DNA of 64,000 bases, from NCBI RefSeq assembly GCF_029784155.1, contig NC_073691.1:125860714-125924713 (forward strand). Reading direction: 5' to 3'. Below the pieces are notes generated by a model that saw nothing but the letters and a program-made list of their open reading frames with translations, ran no database searches and was not told the DNA's origin. The stretch is from Uranotaenia lowii (lineage: Eukaryota; Arthropoda; Insecta; Diptera; Culicidae). Below are positions 31,581 to 44,559 of this stretch, one piece after another. The translations under genes were made by a program, and so were the position numbers. How positions within the stretch are numbered: position 1 is the first letter of the stretch; every line of letters starts with the position of its first letter.

Positions 31581-34130
31581 TTAAATGTTTTATAGAACGT
31601 TCATCGCATTTTTGGAAACTAACCATTCTTTGGCAAAAATTATCGAATATTTTGCGTATAAATATACACTTTTTGATATAAATGATGGTAAAACGCCTTC
31701 AAGTAGGCAACGAAATTCAATTTCTTGGCTAATATCGCACAAAAATGGCGGTAGATGACTTTTTCGAATCAAATATTTGTGCACCTTTTAAACTAGAAAA
31801 TGGACGATATTAGTTATATTTATGCATTCTTATCGTCATTTGAGAGTCAACAAATACAAAGAAAGACATTTTGTTTTGATATTCGGGTTTTCTCATAAGC
31901 AGCGTTCAAAATTTGAGCGTAAAACACGCGGTCTTGCGGGCATTCTGCCCCAATTTTGATCTGGTTGTTTTTAGTTGAAATTTGTGCGGAATTAGTTAAT
32001 CTAAACTAAATATTTATAGTCTTCTGAAAGTTCGAACGAGTGGATAAACGATAAGCAGGCTGGTTGACTATAAAACCTTAAATAGTAAACATGAAAAATA
32101 ACAAGTTTCACGCAGATTCGATAAAACCTTTTTTTCTTTTGAAAATTTGTCAAAAAATATGTGTTTCGTATCCTAAAATGTAAAAATGACATAAACAATT
32201 TTCACGTTTCGTTGCATGAAAAGTACGGTTTTTACACTTTTTTTTACATTTGTTGTGGTCATGATATAAAAAAAAATTTAAAAAAATCCTTATGTGCAAC
32301 GTATAGCTTCTAACTTAAGCTTTTTTGCACACTGAGAGAAATCTTATCAGTATTCCGTAGCTGATCTACAGCCTTTTTCCGATGCATGTTTTTTTCGTTT
32401 TTTTTCCTTAGACTTGGAATGACGGAAAAATTGAAGTGTCGTAGGTGAATAATGTTAGAAAAACATATTTGAATTACGTGACGAGCTTTTCAAAACTATA
32501 AATTTTGTAAAAGAGATATAGCGGTTTAAGTCAAGAGTGTCAATTTGACGCTATAAGGACTGTAACGGGTAAAAATTTCAGGGACGGATGAGAGTTAATG
32601 TAAGGATTCAAAAGAGATATCAGACCATTCAATCTTAATGTGCACAAGTGCTTATTTATAATTTACACGACAACACGCTTAACATCACGATGTGCGTATT
32701 TCAATAACAGTAGGATGGATGAGAGCTGGTAAACGACGATGTTACAATCGATATAAACAAATTAATAAAAGAATAAAGCGAAGAATGATCCATCGGTAGA
32801 AATGATTTTTAATGATGGCGATCATAACATTACTGGAATTAAGAAGAAAAAGGTTTTGCACCTTTTTTTAGTCTCAAGGTCTTCCATGGACGGAGCACAT
32901 GAAACGAGAAGAAGAAAATCATCGAAAATTGTCGTTCGTTGGTGGAGGTGGAAGCCTGTGAAAAGAAAAAAAAAAGCGGACCAAATTAGATCCGGCAGCA
33001 AAATAAAGAAAAATCGTCCTTACACCAAAGATATAAGAACGATGAAAGCCATCACAATGATGAGGTTTTATGAGCGTTCGTTCAGTGTTGTGTGCAGTGA
33101 TGCCTTATCTTTTTTGATTTTCAATGTCCAAACCTTCGTCAACGAGGAAAAGGAGTCTGTTGGATAGACTAGCACGATTGCCCAAGGATACAATCTTGAC
33201 GTTGTTATGTCAATCAGTTTCGATAGTATTCATTTATTTCATTATCATATCATATTTGAAAAAAATATCCTTCAACATTATTAATAATTTAGGAAACAAT
33301 ATCAATATTTCAATACATCATCAGTTGTCTGCTCCATTTAATAGATGATTGACACTCAGTCTGATAACGAATAATTGATTTCAAATGTTAACCGTTTGCC
33401 GGAGTAACTTTTTGCACGAACAAACGCCCAATATAATTAAAATAGATGTATTCAATACGACCACCCCCGTTGTTTTTTGTGCTCTTTTGTCCACTACCAG
33501 TCAGCGCAGGGTTTCTCTAAAAGCTTCTTTGTCCTTAAAAAACGAATTTTCCACAAAGCATTGCGAAGGCTTCTGCTGAAACGCTCACCAGGGGAAGGTT
33601 CGGGTGACAGACAAGAATCGTCTGATTCGGTGTATGACAAAACGTACCCCGCCCTCATCGTCAGTGCTTCCATCTTTTTGTAACTTCGTCATCATCATCA
33701 ACATCACCATCAGCTAGCTAGCTAAGTTAGAAGGACGACCATTTTCATTCGGGCAGGATTCACCACTTTGGAGCTACGAAACGCAAGAAGTGCTGAATCG
33801 GTACAAGTTGTGCTCGTCAATTGTTGTCGACATTAATTACACAATTGTTGATGGCATTGCATGTGACAGGATTGGTCTTGTGCAGTTGATGGTTTTAAAA
33901 GCCGGTGAAGTGTTTGGGTTGTGCACCATAGTCTGGAGCAAATATTTAATGAGCTTTAAAATTGTTGAACCACCTGGTTGTGAATAAATTTTTTGTTAAC
34001 TTTTTAAATGATGCGTTACAGTAGTTTTTGAACTACAACTGAAATCTCCACATGACAACAAATCGTGGACAAGAATGTCACAAGGGGGTTATGTGTCTCA
34101 AAGAAAGCTTTATTAAAAAATTGTCATGCC
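31581..34130. other. No gene supported
   Basis: Mostly AT-rich. An open frame at 32802-33167 (+, 121 aa, very Lys/Arg-rich) and one at 33385-33579 have no recognisable domain and no supporting splice or codon pattern. The GC-richer part 32900-33900 may be host intronic or regulatory DNA. Confidence 0.45.
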
Positions 34131-34132
34131 TC

Positions 34133-34245
34133 TAATCACTAACTATTGAAATGATGGTTGATGAAAAGGGAGCCCAGAGTTACATCAGCTTGATGTAACT
34201 CTGGGCTCCCTTTTCATCAACCATCATTTCAATAGTTAGTGATTA
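34133..34245. repeat. Perfect hairpin, 55-bp arms, 3-nt loop
   Basis: 34133-34187 and 34191-34245 are exact reverse complements separated by GCT. No TSD or TIR family was recognised around it. It could be a foldback from template switching, a hairpin RNA source, or an assembly or cloning fold-back. Confidence 0.9.
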
Positions 34246-34712
34246 TACCGTTGATAGTGATGGCGCTAGTAGAATAGGAAATGCTCACACAGGAGCCTAT
34301 GGTTCGGGAATGATGAGCTAGATGTCGCCCAAAATTTCTGGGTGATAAAATATTCTTTCGTTTGCTTAGGGAATTACATCAGTTTATCAGTGCCTCTAAA
34401 ATTCAATTGTTTTTTTCGCTGAAAAGTTCAGCAGATTGCATAACCATATGGGGCTAAAGAATTTGTTTTCAGTACTTTTACGGTCGTAGTTTTCACACAT
34501 TTCAACAATATTCCATAATTTTGAAAAATATTCACAATGATTCAAAGCAATATTTTTATTTAAAATTTTCAACAAACAGCTGAGACATTTCAACATTTAC
34601 GAAAAGTAAACTTTGTACACATTTGTCGAATTGTTGTCGTTTTTTTCCAACCCAGCCTTTAGACGTTGAAATTTTCCAAATTTTCAAAAATTAGACGATA
34701 AACTAAATCGTA

Positions 34713-35687
34713 GGGGAGAGTGGGGATACTTGATCCCCTTTTCTTATTTTCACCATATCTTTTTGGAAAAATTAAGAAACTCGCCGTCTTTGACATTTTC
34801 TGACAGCTTGTAACTTCAAGTTTCTATGCTCCAAAAATTAGAACGATACTTGAACCCGTTGATGAACTAGAAGCATTTTCGTGGGAGTAAAAAAATTGCG
34901 ATTTTTTTGAAGTTAGGGGAGACTTGATCCTCTATTGAAGGAGACTTGATCTTTTATTCAGGAAGCCCTAATCCTTGAATATAAATCAAACAAAACCCCA
35001 AGATAGAATGTTAATTGACTATTTTGGTCATGTTTGTTCTCATTTCACAATTTATAGCAGACATAAAAAGAAAATTCTATAACTTTGTCTCAACGCTAGT
35101 AGCATTGCATACTTAAAGGCGCTATTTTATATAATTAATAGAAAATTAATTATTTTTGCTCTTTTCTTCAGACAATTGTTCGATAAATATTAGTTTTTGG
35201 ATAAATATTAGTAATTTCGTAATCAGCAATCATAACGATCAATTCAGAAGAAGAATATGCCGTTTGGAAGGGGGATCAATTGTACCCAACTCTAGGGGAT
35301 CAATTGTACCCATAATCAACATTTTAGAAAACTTTTTCTGAAAAAAGTTGAGAGTTTTCCATTACTTTGAAAATATGGTATTATGAAGTTCATTTTTCGC
35401 TCAAGCAATTGATACATTGGACCAAATATTTTTTTCATAATTTTCCCAAGTAAGGAACATTTTAAAGTGATGAAAAAAGATCTTCAAGTTACATTTTGTG
35501 AAATTTTTTAAACAAAGTTCAATTACTCAAACAATTATTTTGTTAGAATTTTTTAAACTACAAACATTGTTATTTTGCTCATTTTGGCACATTTTTCTAG
35601 AACATTTGATCTTTGTAAAACATTCCAGTTTCGAGATATAGCTAAGGAATCAAGTATCCCCAGGGATCAAGTATCCTCATTCTCCCC
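34713..35687. mobile_element. 975-bp TA-flanked element, copy 2
   Basis: Same ends as copy 1, with TA at 34711-34712 and 35688-35689. It has the same length as copy 1 (975 bp) and differs by scattered substitutions. Non-coding. Confidence 0.88.
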
Positions 35688-35689
35688 TA

Positions 35690-37433
35690 TATATCTAGTG
35701 AAAAAAAAGGTTTTTTTTGCAGAGAGCAAATTGAGGGTGCGAAGGATGCAGTTAAATTTACATATATTACATATATAAGTTAAATATACATGAAATATAC
35801 ATATGATTGCTGCACACAGCTCCTTCTTCTTTCCTTTAATTTCATTGAACAAAATCAGAGGTATTCGGAAAATCATTCTATTAGCACTTTTTAATAATCT
35901 TTTCAATACGTAATTATTCTAATATCCTTTAAAACTTTTCAATGGATTCATATTTTTTATATTGAAATTGTTAGCTTAGCTCTAGTTGACTACTCATATC
36001 AACCTTAAATCATTGAACTTGAAGTGCTTAGATATGATTATTCATTTTAAAATTCAGATTACATATAATGGATAAAGTAATTCTCCTTTTTGATCCTTCT
36101 AATTTTTAATTTGTTATGTAGATTGTGAAAACTGAATAAGATCGTTTTCGGAAACTCATCAGTGCAAATCAACTGTTTGCCTCAGTTTGATTTTTTTCTC
36201 CGTGCAATCGCACAGATTGCACGGAGAAAAAAAAACTACCAAATAAGTTAGCTATTCATAGTAAAAAAAAAATAAAAAATACCAAAAATGACAAAAAGTG
36301 ACAAGAATGTTTTTTGACATTCAAAACACAAAAAAAGTGAATACAAAACCACAAATTTGATCAAAATATGTATTAAAAATTGATAATATGTCAAAAACTA
36401 CAAAAATGATCAACAGGGCAAAAAATGAAGAAATGGACAAACAAAATTTTTTTTTCAAGAAGGTTTAGCAATGACTAAAAAATTTTAGAAATCAAGGAAG
36501 ACTTGAATCATGGAACAGTTGTAGCTAAGCTGTTAAAATAAGGTCCTCTGATATTCGTCACTGAGTTCCCTAACGAAGTCATTTTAGTCCCTAAGTTTTC
36601 CACAAGTCAAATGGAGTTTTTTTGCCAATGCTGCCATTCAAAACGATAGTAGGCAACTCTAAAATACAAGTTTTTAAATCTGAAAACAAACAAAATATAA
36701 AAAAAAAGCCATATTCCCGTATAGTGATTTCAACGCATGATCATTATCGTTAGAATTCACAATTCAACAATGACAAACACTTTTACAGTCCATAAAAATC
36801 TTTATATGATAAACAACTATAAACACTTTGAAACAACTTTCGAACTAAAATAAAATTATTCGAAAATTCCATCATCCATTAAAGCTAAAGTCGTTCTTCA
36901 AATTATTTATTGTGTTTCTAATTTGTGCCAAAATACTTATTATTTACAAGCTGTTGAGCTTTTGCAGATGTTTAAAAATAGTAAACAAAACGTGATATTT
37001 CAAACAAACAAACAAACGGATATTTCAACAGAACGTTTTGAAAGTTTTAATGTTAAAATTGCTTCAATGATCGTTCTAATTATGCATTTTTGATTGTTTT
37101 TTTATTTAATAATGTAGCTTAATATCATAGAAACCATTGCCATTGACAATTGGAATTAATTATAAAATCTTGACACTATGAGTTTATTTATGATTCCCGT
37201 AAAAAACTGTTTTTTCGAACAACATATTTTAAAAATATATACTCAGCGCGAATACTATGTAGAGTCATGAAAAATCTGCCAAATACATCATTCTGAAGAA
37301 CAGCTTGGAAACTTGACCATAGTTTTGTTTAGCGGAAACTTGTACTTTGATCGGCAGATCGCAAAGCACAAAAAACACATCCTTTTACTATTACATTACT
37401 AAACAAGAAATTTAAATTTGGATACAATAAAGG
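35690..37433. other. AT-rich DNA with a short hairpin, no gene
   Basis: The only structure is a 19-bp-arm inverted repeat at 36191-36233 (TTCTCCGTGCAATC / GATTGCACGGAGAA around GCACA), possibly two abutting TIR ends. No coding region. Confidence 0.5.
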
Positions 37434-37435
37434 TA

Positions 37436-38414
37436 GGGGAGAGTGGGGATACTTGATCCCCTTTTCTTATTTTCACCATATCTTTTTGGAAAAATTTAGC
37501 AACTCGCCGTCTTTGACATTTTCTGACAGCTTGTAACTTACCTGTAAGTTTCTATGCTCCAAAAATTAGAACGATACTTGAACCCTTTGATGAACTAGAA
37601 GCATTTTCGTGGGAGTAAAAAAATTGCGATTTTTCTGAAGTTAGGGGAGACTTGATCCCCTTTTGAAGGAGACTTGATCTTTTATTCAGGAAGCCCTAAT
37701 CCTTGTATAAAAATCAAACAAAACCCCAAGATAGAATGTTAATTGACTATTTTGGTCATGTTTGTTCTCATTTCACAATTTATAGCAGACCTAAGAAGAA
37801 AACTCTATAACTTTGTCTCAACGCTAATTACATTGCATACTTGAAGGCGCTATTGTTACAACTAAGAGAAAATTAATTATTTTTGCTTTTTTCTTCAGAC
37901 AATTGTTTGATAAATATTAGTTTTTGGATAAATATAAGTAATTTCGTAATCAGCAATCATAACGATCAATTCAGAAGAAGAATATGTCGTTTGGAAGGGG
38001 GATCAATTGTACCCAACTCTAGGGGATCAATTGTACCCATAATCAACATTTTAGAAAACTTTTTCTGAAAAAAGTTGAGAGTTTTCCATTGCTTTGAAAA
38101 TATGGCATTATGAAGTTCATTTTACGCTCGAACGATTGATATATTCGAGCAAATATTTTTTTCATAATTTTCCCATGTAAGGAACATTTTGAAGTGATGA
38201 AAAAAGATCTTCAAGTTACATTTTGTGAAATTTTTCAAACAAAGTACAATAACTCAAACAATTATTTTGTAAAAAAATTTTAAACTACAAGCATTGTTAT
38301 TTTGCTCATTTTGGCACATTTTTCTAGAACATTTGATCTTTGTAAGACATTCCAGTTTCGAGATATGGCTAAGGAATCAAGTATCCCCAGGGATCAAGTA
38401 TCCTCATTCTCCCC
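37436..38414. mobile_element. 979-bp TA-flanked element, copy 3
   Basis: Same family as copies 1 and 2, with TA at 37434-37435 and 38415-38416. A few extra bases occur around 37540 (TTACCTGTAAG). Non-coding. Confidence 0.88.
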
Positions 38415-38416
38415 TA

Positions 38417-38705
38417 TACTTAGCTCTGATTTGTAGAATGATTCGAAGAAAGTATCAAGTAAAGCTGATTTTCTTCCATTTCCGGGACCGGCCCCAACTT
38501 TTTCAACAGCCAATGCACATCGTCCACTAGAATTTCTATAATGAACTGGGTTGTTAGACTTCAAAACACTAACAAAATTAGAACAAACGCGACGCAAACT
38601 CAAATTATCCAACTTCTGTACGAATTTTTGTCTCAAATAATAATTCACATGTAAAAAATAAAATAATTTTTCAGGAGTAAAAAATTGCAACAAAAATATC
38701 CACAC
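38417..38705 (-). other. Exon-like open frame of unknown function
   Basis: On the minus strand a frame reads FVQKLDNLSLRRVCSNFVS, VLKSNNPVHYRNSSGRCAL, AVEKVGAGPGNGRKSALL and DTFFESFYKSELS, then runs into the 979-bp element. Composition is GC-richer and more protein-like than the surroundings. A CTAAGTATAG donor-like site sits at the boundary. It may be an exon of a host or transposon gene, but I recognise no domain. Confidence 0.25.
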
Positions 38706-40079
38706 CCGTCAGTTACGGTCGCCGCCTACTCTCCCTCTCAGATTTTTTATATTGAAATTGTTTTAACTTTTTTCATGAAATGCTTAGAGCAAGTTCACTG
38801 GTTGAGATGGAGTTGGAAATTTCGAAGGTTTACAACACATCAGAACACATTTGCCGTACACCGGTGTTGGGAAAATCTGATATTCGAACAGTTTTGCGCT
38901 GCAAAATTTGTATCGTATAACACTTTTTGGCTGAGGGTGATATAAAAACACGATGTTTTGCAACACCGAACCGAGTGATAGAGTCGGCGTTGTAATACAG
39001 TATTCGTGCATGAAACGCTTCGGTGCTGCCATCTATCTTATGCTCAAAACCTCAGTTGAGGGGAAAATAAAGGAGATTGAGCAATTTCAGGATTTAAACA
39101 TAAAGTGATATTTTCTTTTTTTTTAAATCTTTTATCACTTAAATTGATACGCATTGCAATGAAGTTAATCAACTCTTTAAAACTTACAGCCATGTTTTTT
39201 TCATGCCCTTGCCAATCGAATACATTTTGAGGCGCAGAGATGCCAGATAGCTGGGTGAATAAATAAATTCTGATTGTTAGTTTTGTTTGAGCGGTTTTCG
39301 GGAGTAGGAAATTGTTTCGTTTTTTTATTTGAAAAAGATATTCCGTCGGAATGTCCGGTAACAAGTTCTGAACGCCGTCTTTAATGGATCCTTCATCTTT
39401 AGAAAATGGAACCCTATACTTTTTATTTGTAACTTACTTAATTATCACTTTGAAAATGAAAGATTTAGGAAGAGTTCAAAAACTTGATCAACTCGTGTAA
39501 TCAAATGCACTCCAATACAAAACTCCTAATTCTGCAGAATACAGTTTAATTTTGGAATGCATTATAACTTAAACAATACTTATTCATACATATAAATAAT
39601 AAAATTTTCATATTGACACTACTATTTCAAGTTAATGATCAAGTAAAATGAATTTCATTTCAATTTTCAAACGGTGAATTCAAAATAAAAAACGTCAGTA
39701 AATTTACTGAAAAACAAGTTCTCTTGGCATCGCTCGTTACTTTCGATTTTATACCTTCGTATTCTATCACACCGGTGGACGGCCAACATTTTTGGTCTAT
39801 ATTTCACGATAGAAAAATTCCCATCTGTGCTACAGACGTCAAAATTCCTACCACTTTTTCCCAACACCATTGGACTTGCTCTTAGCTGCTTGTCATGTTA
39901 GCACAAACTGAAGCATAAGTATAGTCAAACCCAAAAATCAAAGACCAATTTCATTTCGAGCTTAATTGAATTTTCTGGATGCGCAAAAATTTCTACTTCC
40001 GAACAAATCTCCATAAAAAACTGGAACGCGTTGCGCTAACTCAGGAATCAACCAAATCATCTCAAATTTCATACTTAAA
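38706..40079. other. No gene recognised
   Basis: AT-rich with short chance frames on both strands. No terminal repeats were found. Confidence 0.45.
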
Positions 40080-41094
40080 CTAGCTGACCCGGTAAACTTC
40101 GTTCTACCTTCTTATGTAATCGTAATAAATGTTTGATTTCATCTACACGTCCTTAATTACATCGTGCTCGCGAATCGATTCTTATGGAAATCGTGACAAA
40201 TAAAGTTGAATTTGTATAGGGACAACCTTCCATAAAAAGTGAGCTTCTTGAAACTATTATACAAACCATCTCTGACCCAAAAAACCCTCGGATACCAAAT
40301 TTTACTTCATTCCGACCGACCATTCATAAGTAATGTTGTTACAAAGAAAACGCCTCCATTTTTATATATAAGATGTGAAGAAGAGATAACTTTGTATGAG
40401 GAACCCCCTTTCATCAAAAGTGAGATTCTTGAAACTATTATACAAACCATCTCTGACCCAAAAAACCCTCGGATACCAAATTTCATTTTATTCCGACCGA
40501 CCATTCATACGTGATGTTGTTACAAAGAAAACGCCTCCATTTTTATGTATAAGATGTGAAGAGATAATTCTGTAGGGGGACCCCCCTTTCATAAAAAGTG
40601 AGATTCTTGAAACTATTATACAAACCATCTCTGACCCAAAAAACCCTCGGATACCAAATTTTACTTCATTCCGACCGACCATTCATACGTGATGTTGTTA
40701 CAAAGAAAACGCCTCCATTTTTATATATAAGATGTGAAGAAGAGATAACTTTGTATGAGGACCCCCCTTTCATCAAAAGTGAGATTCTTGAAACTATTAT
40801 ACAAACCATCTCTGACCCAAAAAACCCTCGGATACCAAATTTCACTTCATTCCGGCCGACCATTCATAAGTAATGTTGTTACAAAGAAAACGCTTCCATT
40901 TTTATATATAAGAAGATGTGAAGAGATAATTCTGTAGGGGGACCCCCCTTTCATAAAACGTGAGATTCTTGAAACTATTATACAAACCATCTCTGACCCA
41001 AAAAACCCTCGGATACCAAATTTCACTTCATCCCGACCGACCATTCATACGTGATGTTGTTACAAAGAAAACGCCTCCATTTTTATATATAAGA
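40080..41094 (-). mobile_element. Non-autonomous Helitron, copy 1 of a head-to-tail pair
   Basis: The minus-strand 3' end is GGGTCAGCTAG followed by T (40079 complement), with a hairpin just inside (GGTAAAC...GTTCTACC). The 5' end is TCTTATATATAAAAATGG at 41094. The interior is mainly ~181/184-bp tandem units. Its 5' TC directly touches the CTAG of copy 2, with no base between. Confidence 0.85.
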
Positions 41095-43034
41095 CTAGCT
41101 GACCCGGTAAACTTCGTTTTACCTTCTAAAGTATAAATCGTAATAAATGTTTAATTTCATCTACACGTCCTTAACTGCATTGTGCTCGCCAAAATATTCT
41201 TATGGAAATCGTAACAAATAAAGTTTAATTTGTATTGGGGCCCCCTATCATCAAAAGTGAGATCCTTGAAACTATTATACAAACCATCTCTGACCCAAAA
41301 AACCCTCGGATACCAAATTTCACTTCATTCCGACCGATCATTCATACGTGATGTTATTACAAAGAAAACGCCTCCATTTTTATATATAGGAAGATGTGAA
41401 GAAGAGATAACTTTGTATGGGGACCCCCCTTTCATAAAAAGTGAGATTCTTGAAACTATTATACAAACCATCTCTGACCCAAAAAACCCTCGGATACCAA
41501 ATTTCATTTTATTCCGACCGACCATTCATACGTGATGTTATTACAAAGAAAACGCCTCCATTTTTATATATTAGAAGATGTGAAGAGATAATTTTGTATG
41601 GGGACCCCCCTTTCATAAAAAGTGAGATTCTTGAAACTATTATACAAACCATCTCTGACCCAAAAAACCCTCGGATACCAAATTTCACTTCATTCCGACC
41701 GACCATTCATACGTGATGTTATCACAAAGAAAACGCCTCCATTTTTATATATAAGAAGATGTGAAGAGATAATTTTGTATGGGGACCCCCCTTTCATAAA
41801 AAGTGAGATTCTTGAAAGTATTATACAAACCATCTCTGACCCAAAAAACCCTCGGATACCAAATTTCACTTCATTCCGACCGACCATTCATACGTGATGT
41901 TATCACAAAGAAAACGCCTCCATTTTTATATATAAGAAGATGTGAAGAAGAGATAACTTTGTATGGGGACCCCCCTTTCATAAAAAGTGAGATTCTTGAA
42001 ACTATTATACAAACCATCTCTGACCCAAAAAACCCTCGGATACCAAATTTCACTTCATTCCGACCGACCATTCATACGTGATGTTATTACAAAGAAAACG
42101 CCTCCATTTTTATATATAAGAAGATGTGAAGAGATAATTTTGTATGGGGACCCCCCTTTCATAAAAAGTGAGATTCTTGAAAGTATTATACAAACCATCT
42201 CTGACCCAAAAAACCCTCGGAAACCAAATTTCACTTCATTCCGACCGACCATTCATACGTGATGTTATTACAAAGAAAACGCCTCCATTTTTATATATAA
42301 GAAGATGTGAAGAAGAGATAACTTTGTATGGGGACCCCCCTTTCATAAAAAGTGAGATTCTTGAAAGTATTATACAAACCATCTCTGACCCAAAAAACCC
42401 TCGGATACCAAATTTCACTTCATTCCGACCGATCATTCATACGTGATGTTATTACAAAGAAAACGCCTCCATTTTTATATATAAGAAGATGTGAAGAAGA
42501 GATAACTTTGTATGGGGACCCCCCTTTCATAAAAAGTGAGATTCTTGAAAGTATTATACAAACCATTTCTGACCCAAAAAACCCTCGGATACCAAATTTC
42601 ACTTCATTCCGACCGACCATTCATACGTGATGTTATCACAAAGAAAACGCCTCCATTTTTATATATAAGAAGATGTGAAGAGATAATTTTGTATGGGGAC
42701 CCCCCTTTCATAAAAAGTGAGATTCTTGAAAGTATTATACAAACCATCTCTGACCCAAAAAACCCTCGGATACCAAATTTCACTTCATTCCGACCGACCA
42801 TTCATACGTGATGTTATCACAAAGAAAACGCCTCCATTTTTATATATAAGAAGATGTGAAGAAGAGATAACTTTGTATGGGGACCCCCCTTTCATAAAAA
42901 GTAAGATTCTTGAAAGTATTATACAAACCATTTCTGACCCAAAAAACCCTCGGATACCAAATTTCACTTCATTCCGACCGACCATTCATACGTGATGTTA
43001 TCACAAAGAAAACGCCTCCATTTTTATATATAAG
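40230..43034. repeat. Minisatellite of ~181- and ~184-bp units inside the Helitron pair
   Basis: CCTCCATTTTTAT recurs about 15 times between about 40350 and 43015, with one diverged copy (CTTCC near 40893). Two unit types differ by an AAG triplet: GATGTGAAGAAGAGATAAC (long) and GATGTGAAGAGATAATT (short). From left to right the order is long, short, long, short, [Helitron junction], long, short, short, long, short, long, long, short, long. The open frames through the array on both strands are by-products of the repeat. Confidence 0.9.
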
Positions 43035-43035
43035 A
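41095..43035 (-). mobile_element. Non-autonomous Helitron, copy 2 of the pair
   Basis: The minus-strand 3' end has stem GGTAAA/TTTACC followed by GGGTCAGCTAG (41095). The 5' end TCTTATATATAAAAATGG (43035) is preceded by A, as the A^T insertion rule requires. It is filled with about ten ~181/184-bp units, each starting with the same 5' terminal sequence. Confidence 0.85.
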
Positions 43036-44559
43036 TATGCTTGGTGACCCAAAAGGCATCGAAAAAACATATGGGAGCAAAAAGTATTTTTTTTGCAGCG
43101 ATCTAATGTACATATAAAAGCTGCCACAGGTAAAATAAACGAAACACGGTGATCAAATCGTGCGCAAAATAGTTGGACCGCTGTGGTGGAAAAGGATATA
43201 TATTTCGTGTTATCGTAAATTTAAAAAAACAATAAACTTCCAATTGCATTACAGTTTATTTCAAAGTATGATGAGGGGCTTATATCATACATCTCACCAA
43301 AATGTGTGCAAAGTGTTTGTCTGTTTCTATACAAATGATTTTTTTATGCTACGATTAGTATCAATATTACGTGCATACTAAATCTGCGCATTTTTTAGTT
43401 CATCGAGACGAATAAACACAAACGTGGGACTTATTTGAATCTTTAATTTTCGGAGCTTCCACTGAGAAGCTTTAAACAAAGGAAATTATGCAGTGCACCG
43501 AAGAATTTTTCCAGTATCCAGGTAGATCAAAATTAAAATCAAATACGTCCACCGATAGCTATCAATACCGTAAGCTTCTTCCTGCGAGCAACTGATATGC
43601 CAATTTCAGTCACAACAAAAACGAAACCATTCATCATTTCTTCTGTCAATTACGCACCAGTAGCAATTAGTTGACACCCGCAATTTACCATTAATGCATA
43701 AATCATGTCCCATACATATAATTTACCGCTCGGAGAAGATTATTGGAATTGGAACGTCCCCTCCTGATCAGTCGCAAGTCAATGCGAAAAGCCGAGGCGT
43801 GACCTTCTGCCACCCCATCAAACATCAACCACAACATCGTAGAGAATTTTTTTACCCAAACCATATCGAGTCAGATTCCAGAGAGAAAAATCGCCGGAAC
43901 CTCTACATTTTCCTGGTTGCGGAAAACACTTCATTAAAAGTTATTAGTTTGGTGCCGGCTCCGCATCATCTCAAAAGGGACTCTGGCTGGCTGGCTGGTC
44001 TCCTCAAAACTAAACGGTCTCCAGCAAGCGGCGGCGGCTGGAGGTGATAGGAAATCGGCCAACCGAAACGGAGGGTTCTCATCAAATACAGTGCTTTTTG
44101 GGAAAATGACGCTCGGGCCAACCTTCGTCGTCGGGATTCCCCTGTTAGCGCCGCAACGGGTGATTCTTCGCATTAAAGAAGGAGATTGTTTCTCCCTTCC
44201 GGATGACTTTGTCGTTTGCCGCGCCGATATTTTACATTACGGTTCAGTTCAGTTCAGAAAATTGAGCTGAATAAGCAAATTGTGTCGTTCGGATTCACAA
44301 CAAGCACAATAAAGAAAGGGTAAATATTGAAGGTGCACAGTAATGGGAAAAAAATCGCATTTATGATTTCAACGTATTGTGGGGCGTAGAGATGAACATC
44401 GCTCATGGTAAATTAATTTTTGGTTTGAATTTTGAATTTCAAGAACGAAAATACATTATGTTAAATATATGCATTTTTGGATTTAATGCAAAATTTTGAA
44501 GACAATTAATGCACAAAAATACATCAGTGCTTAAAAACATTGATCTATATCATTACATT
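43036..44559. other. No gene supported; partly GC-rich unique DNA
   Basis: 43700-44230 is richer in GC and codon-like than its surroundings and holds a short GGCT repeat (about 43985). I see no domain or consistent frame. It could be host regulatory or intronic sequence. Confidence 0.4.

Noticed and set aside
32802..33167. 121-codon Lys/Arg-rich frame
   Set aside because: No domain, low-complexity basic composition and no flanking gene structure; likely chance.
40239..42995. Many 60-100-codon frames on both strands of the Helitron array
   Set aside because: The same frame repeats in every unit and there is no start context or domain. These are by-products of a ~184-bp tandem repeat.
40230..43034. 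Possible CRISPR array
   Set aside because: Units are ~181-184 bp and contiguous with no unique spacers; the ends are Helitron termini in a eukaryotic setting.
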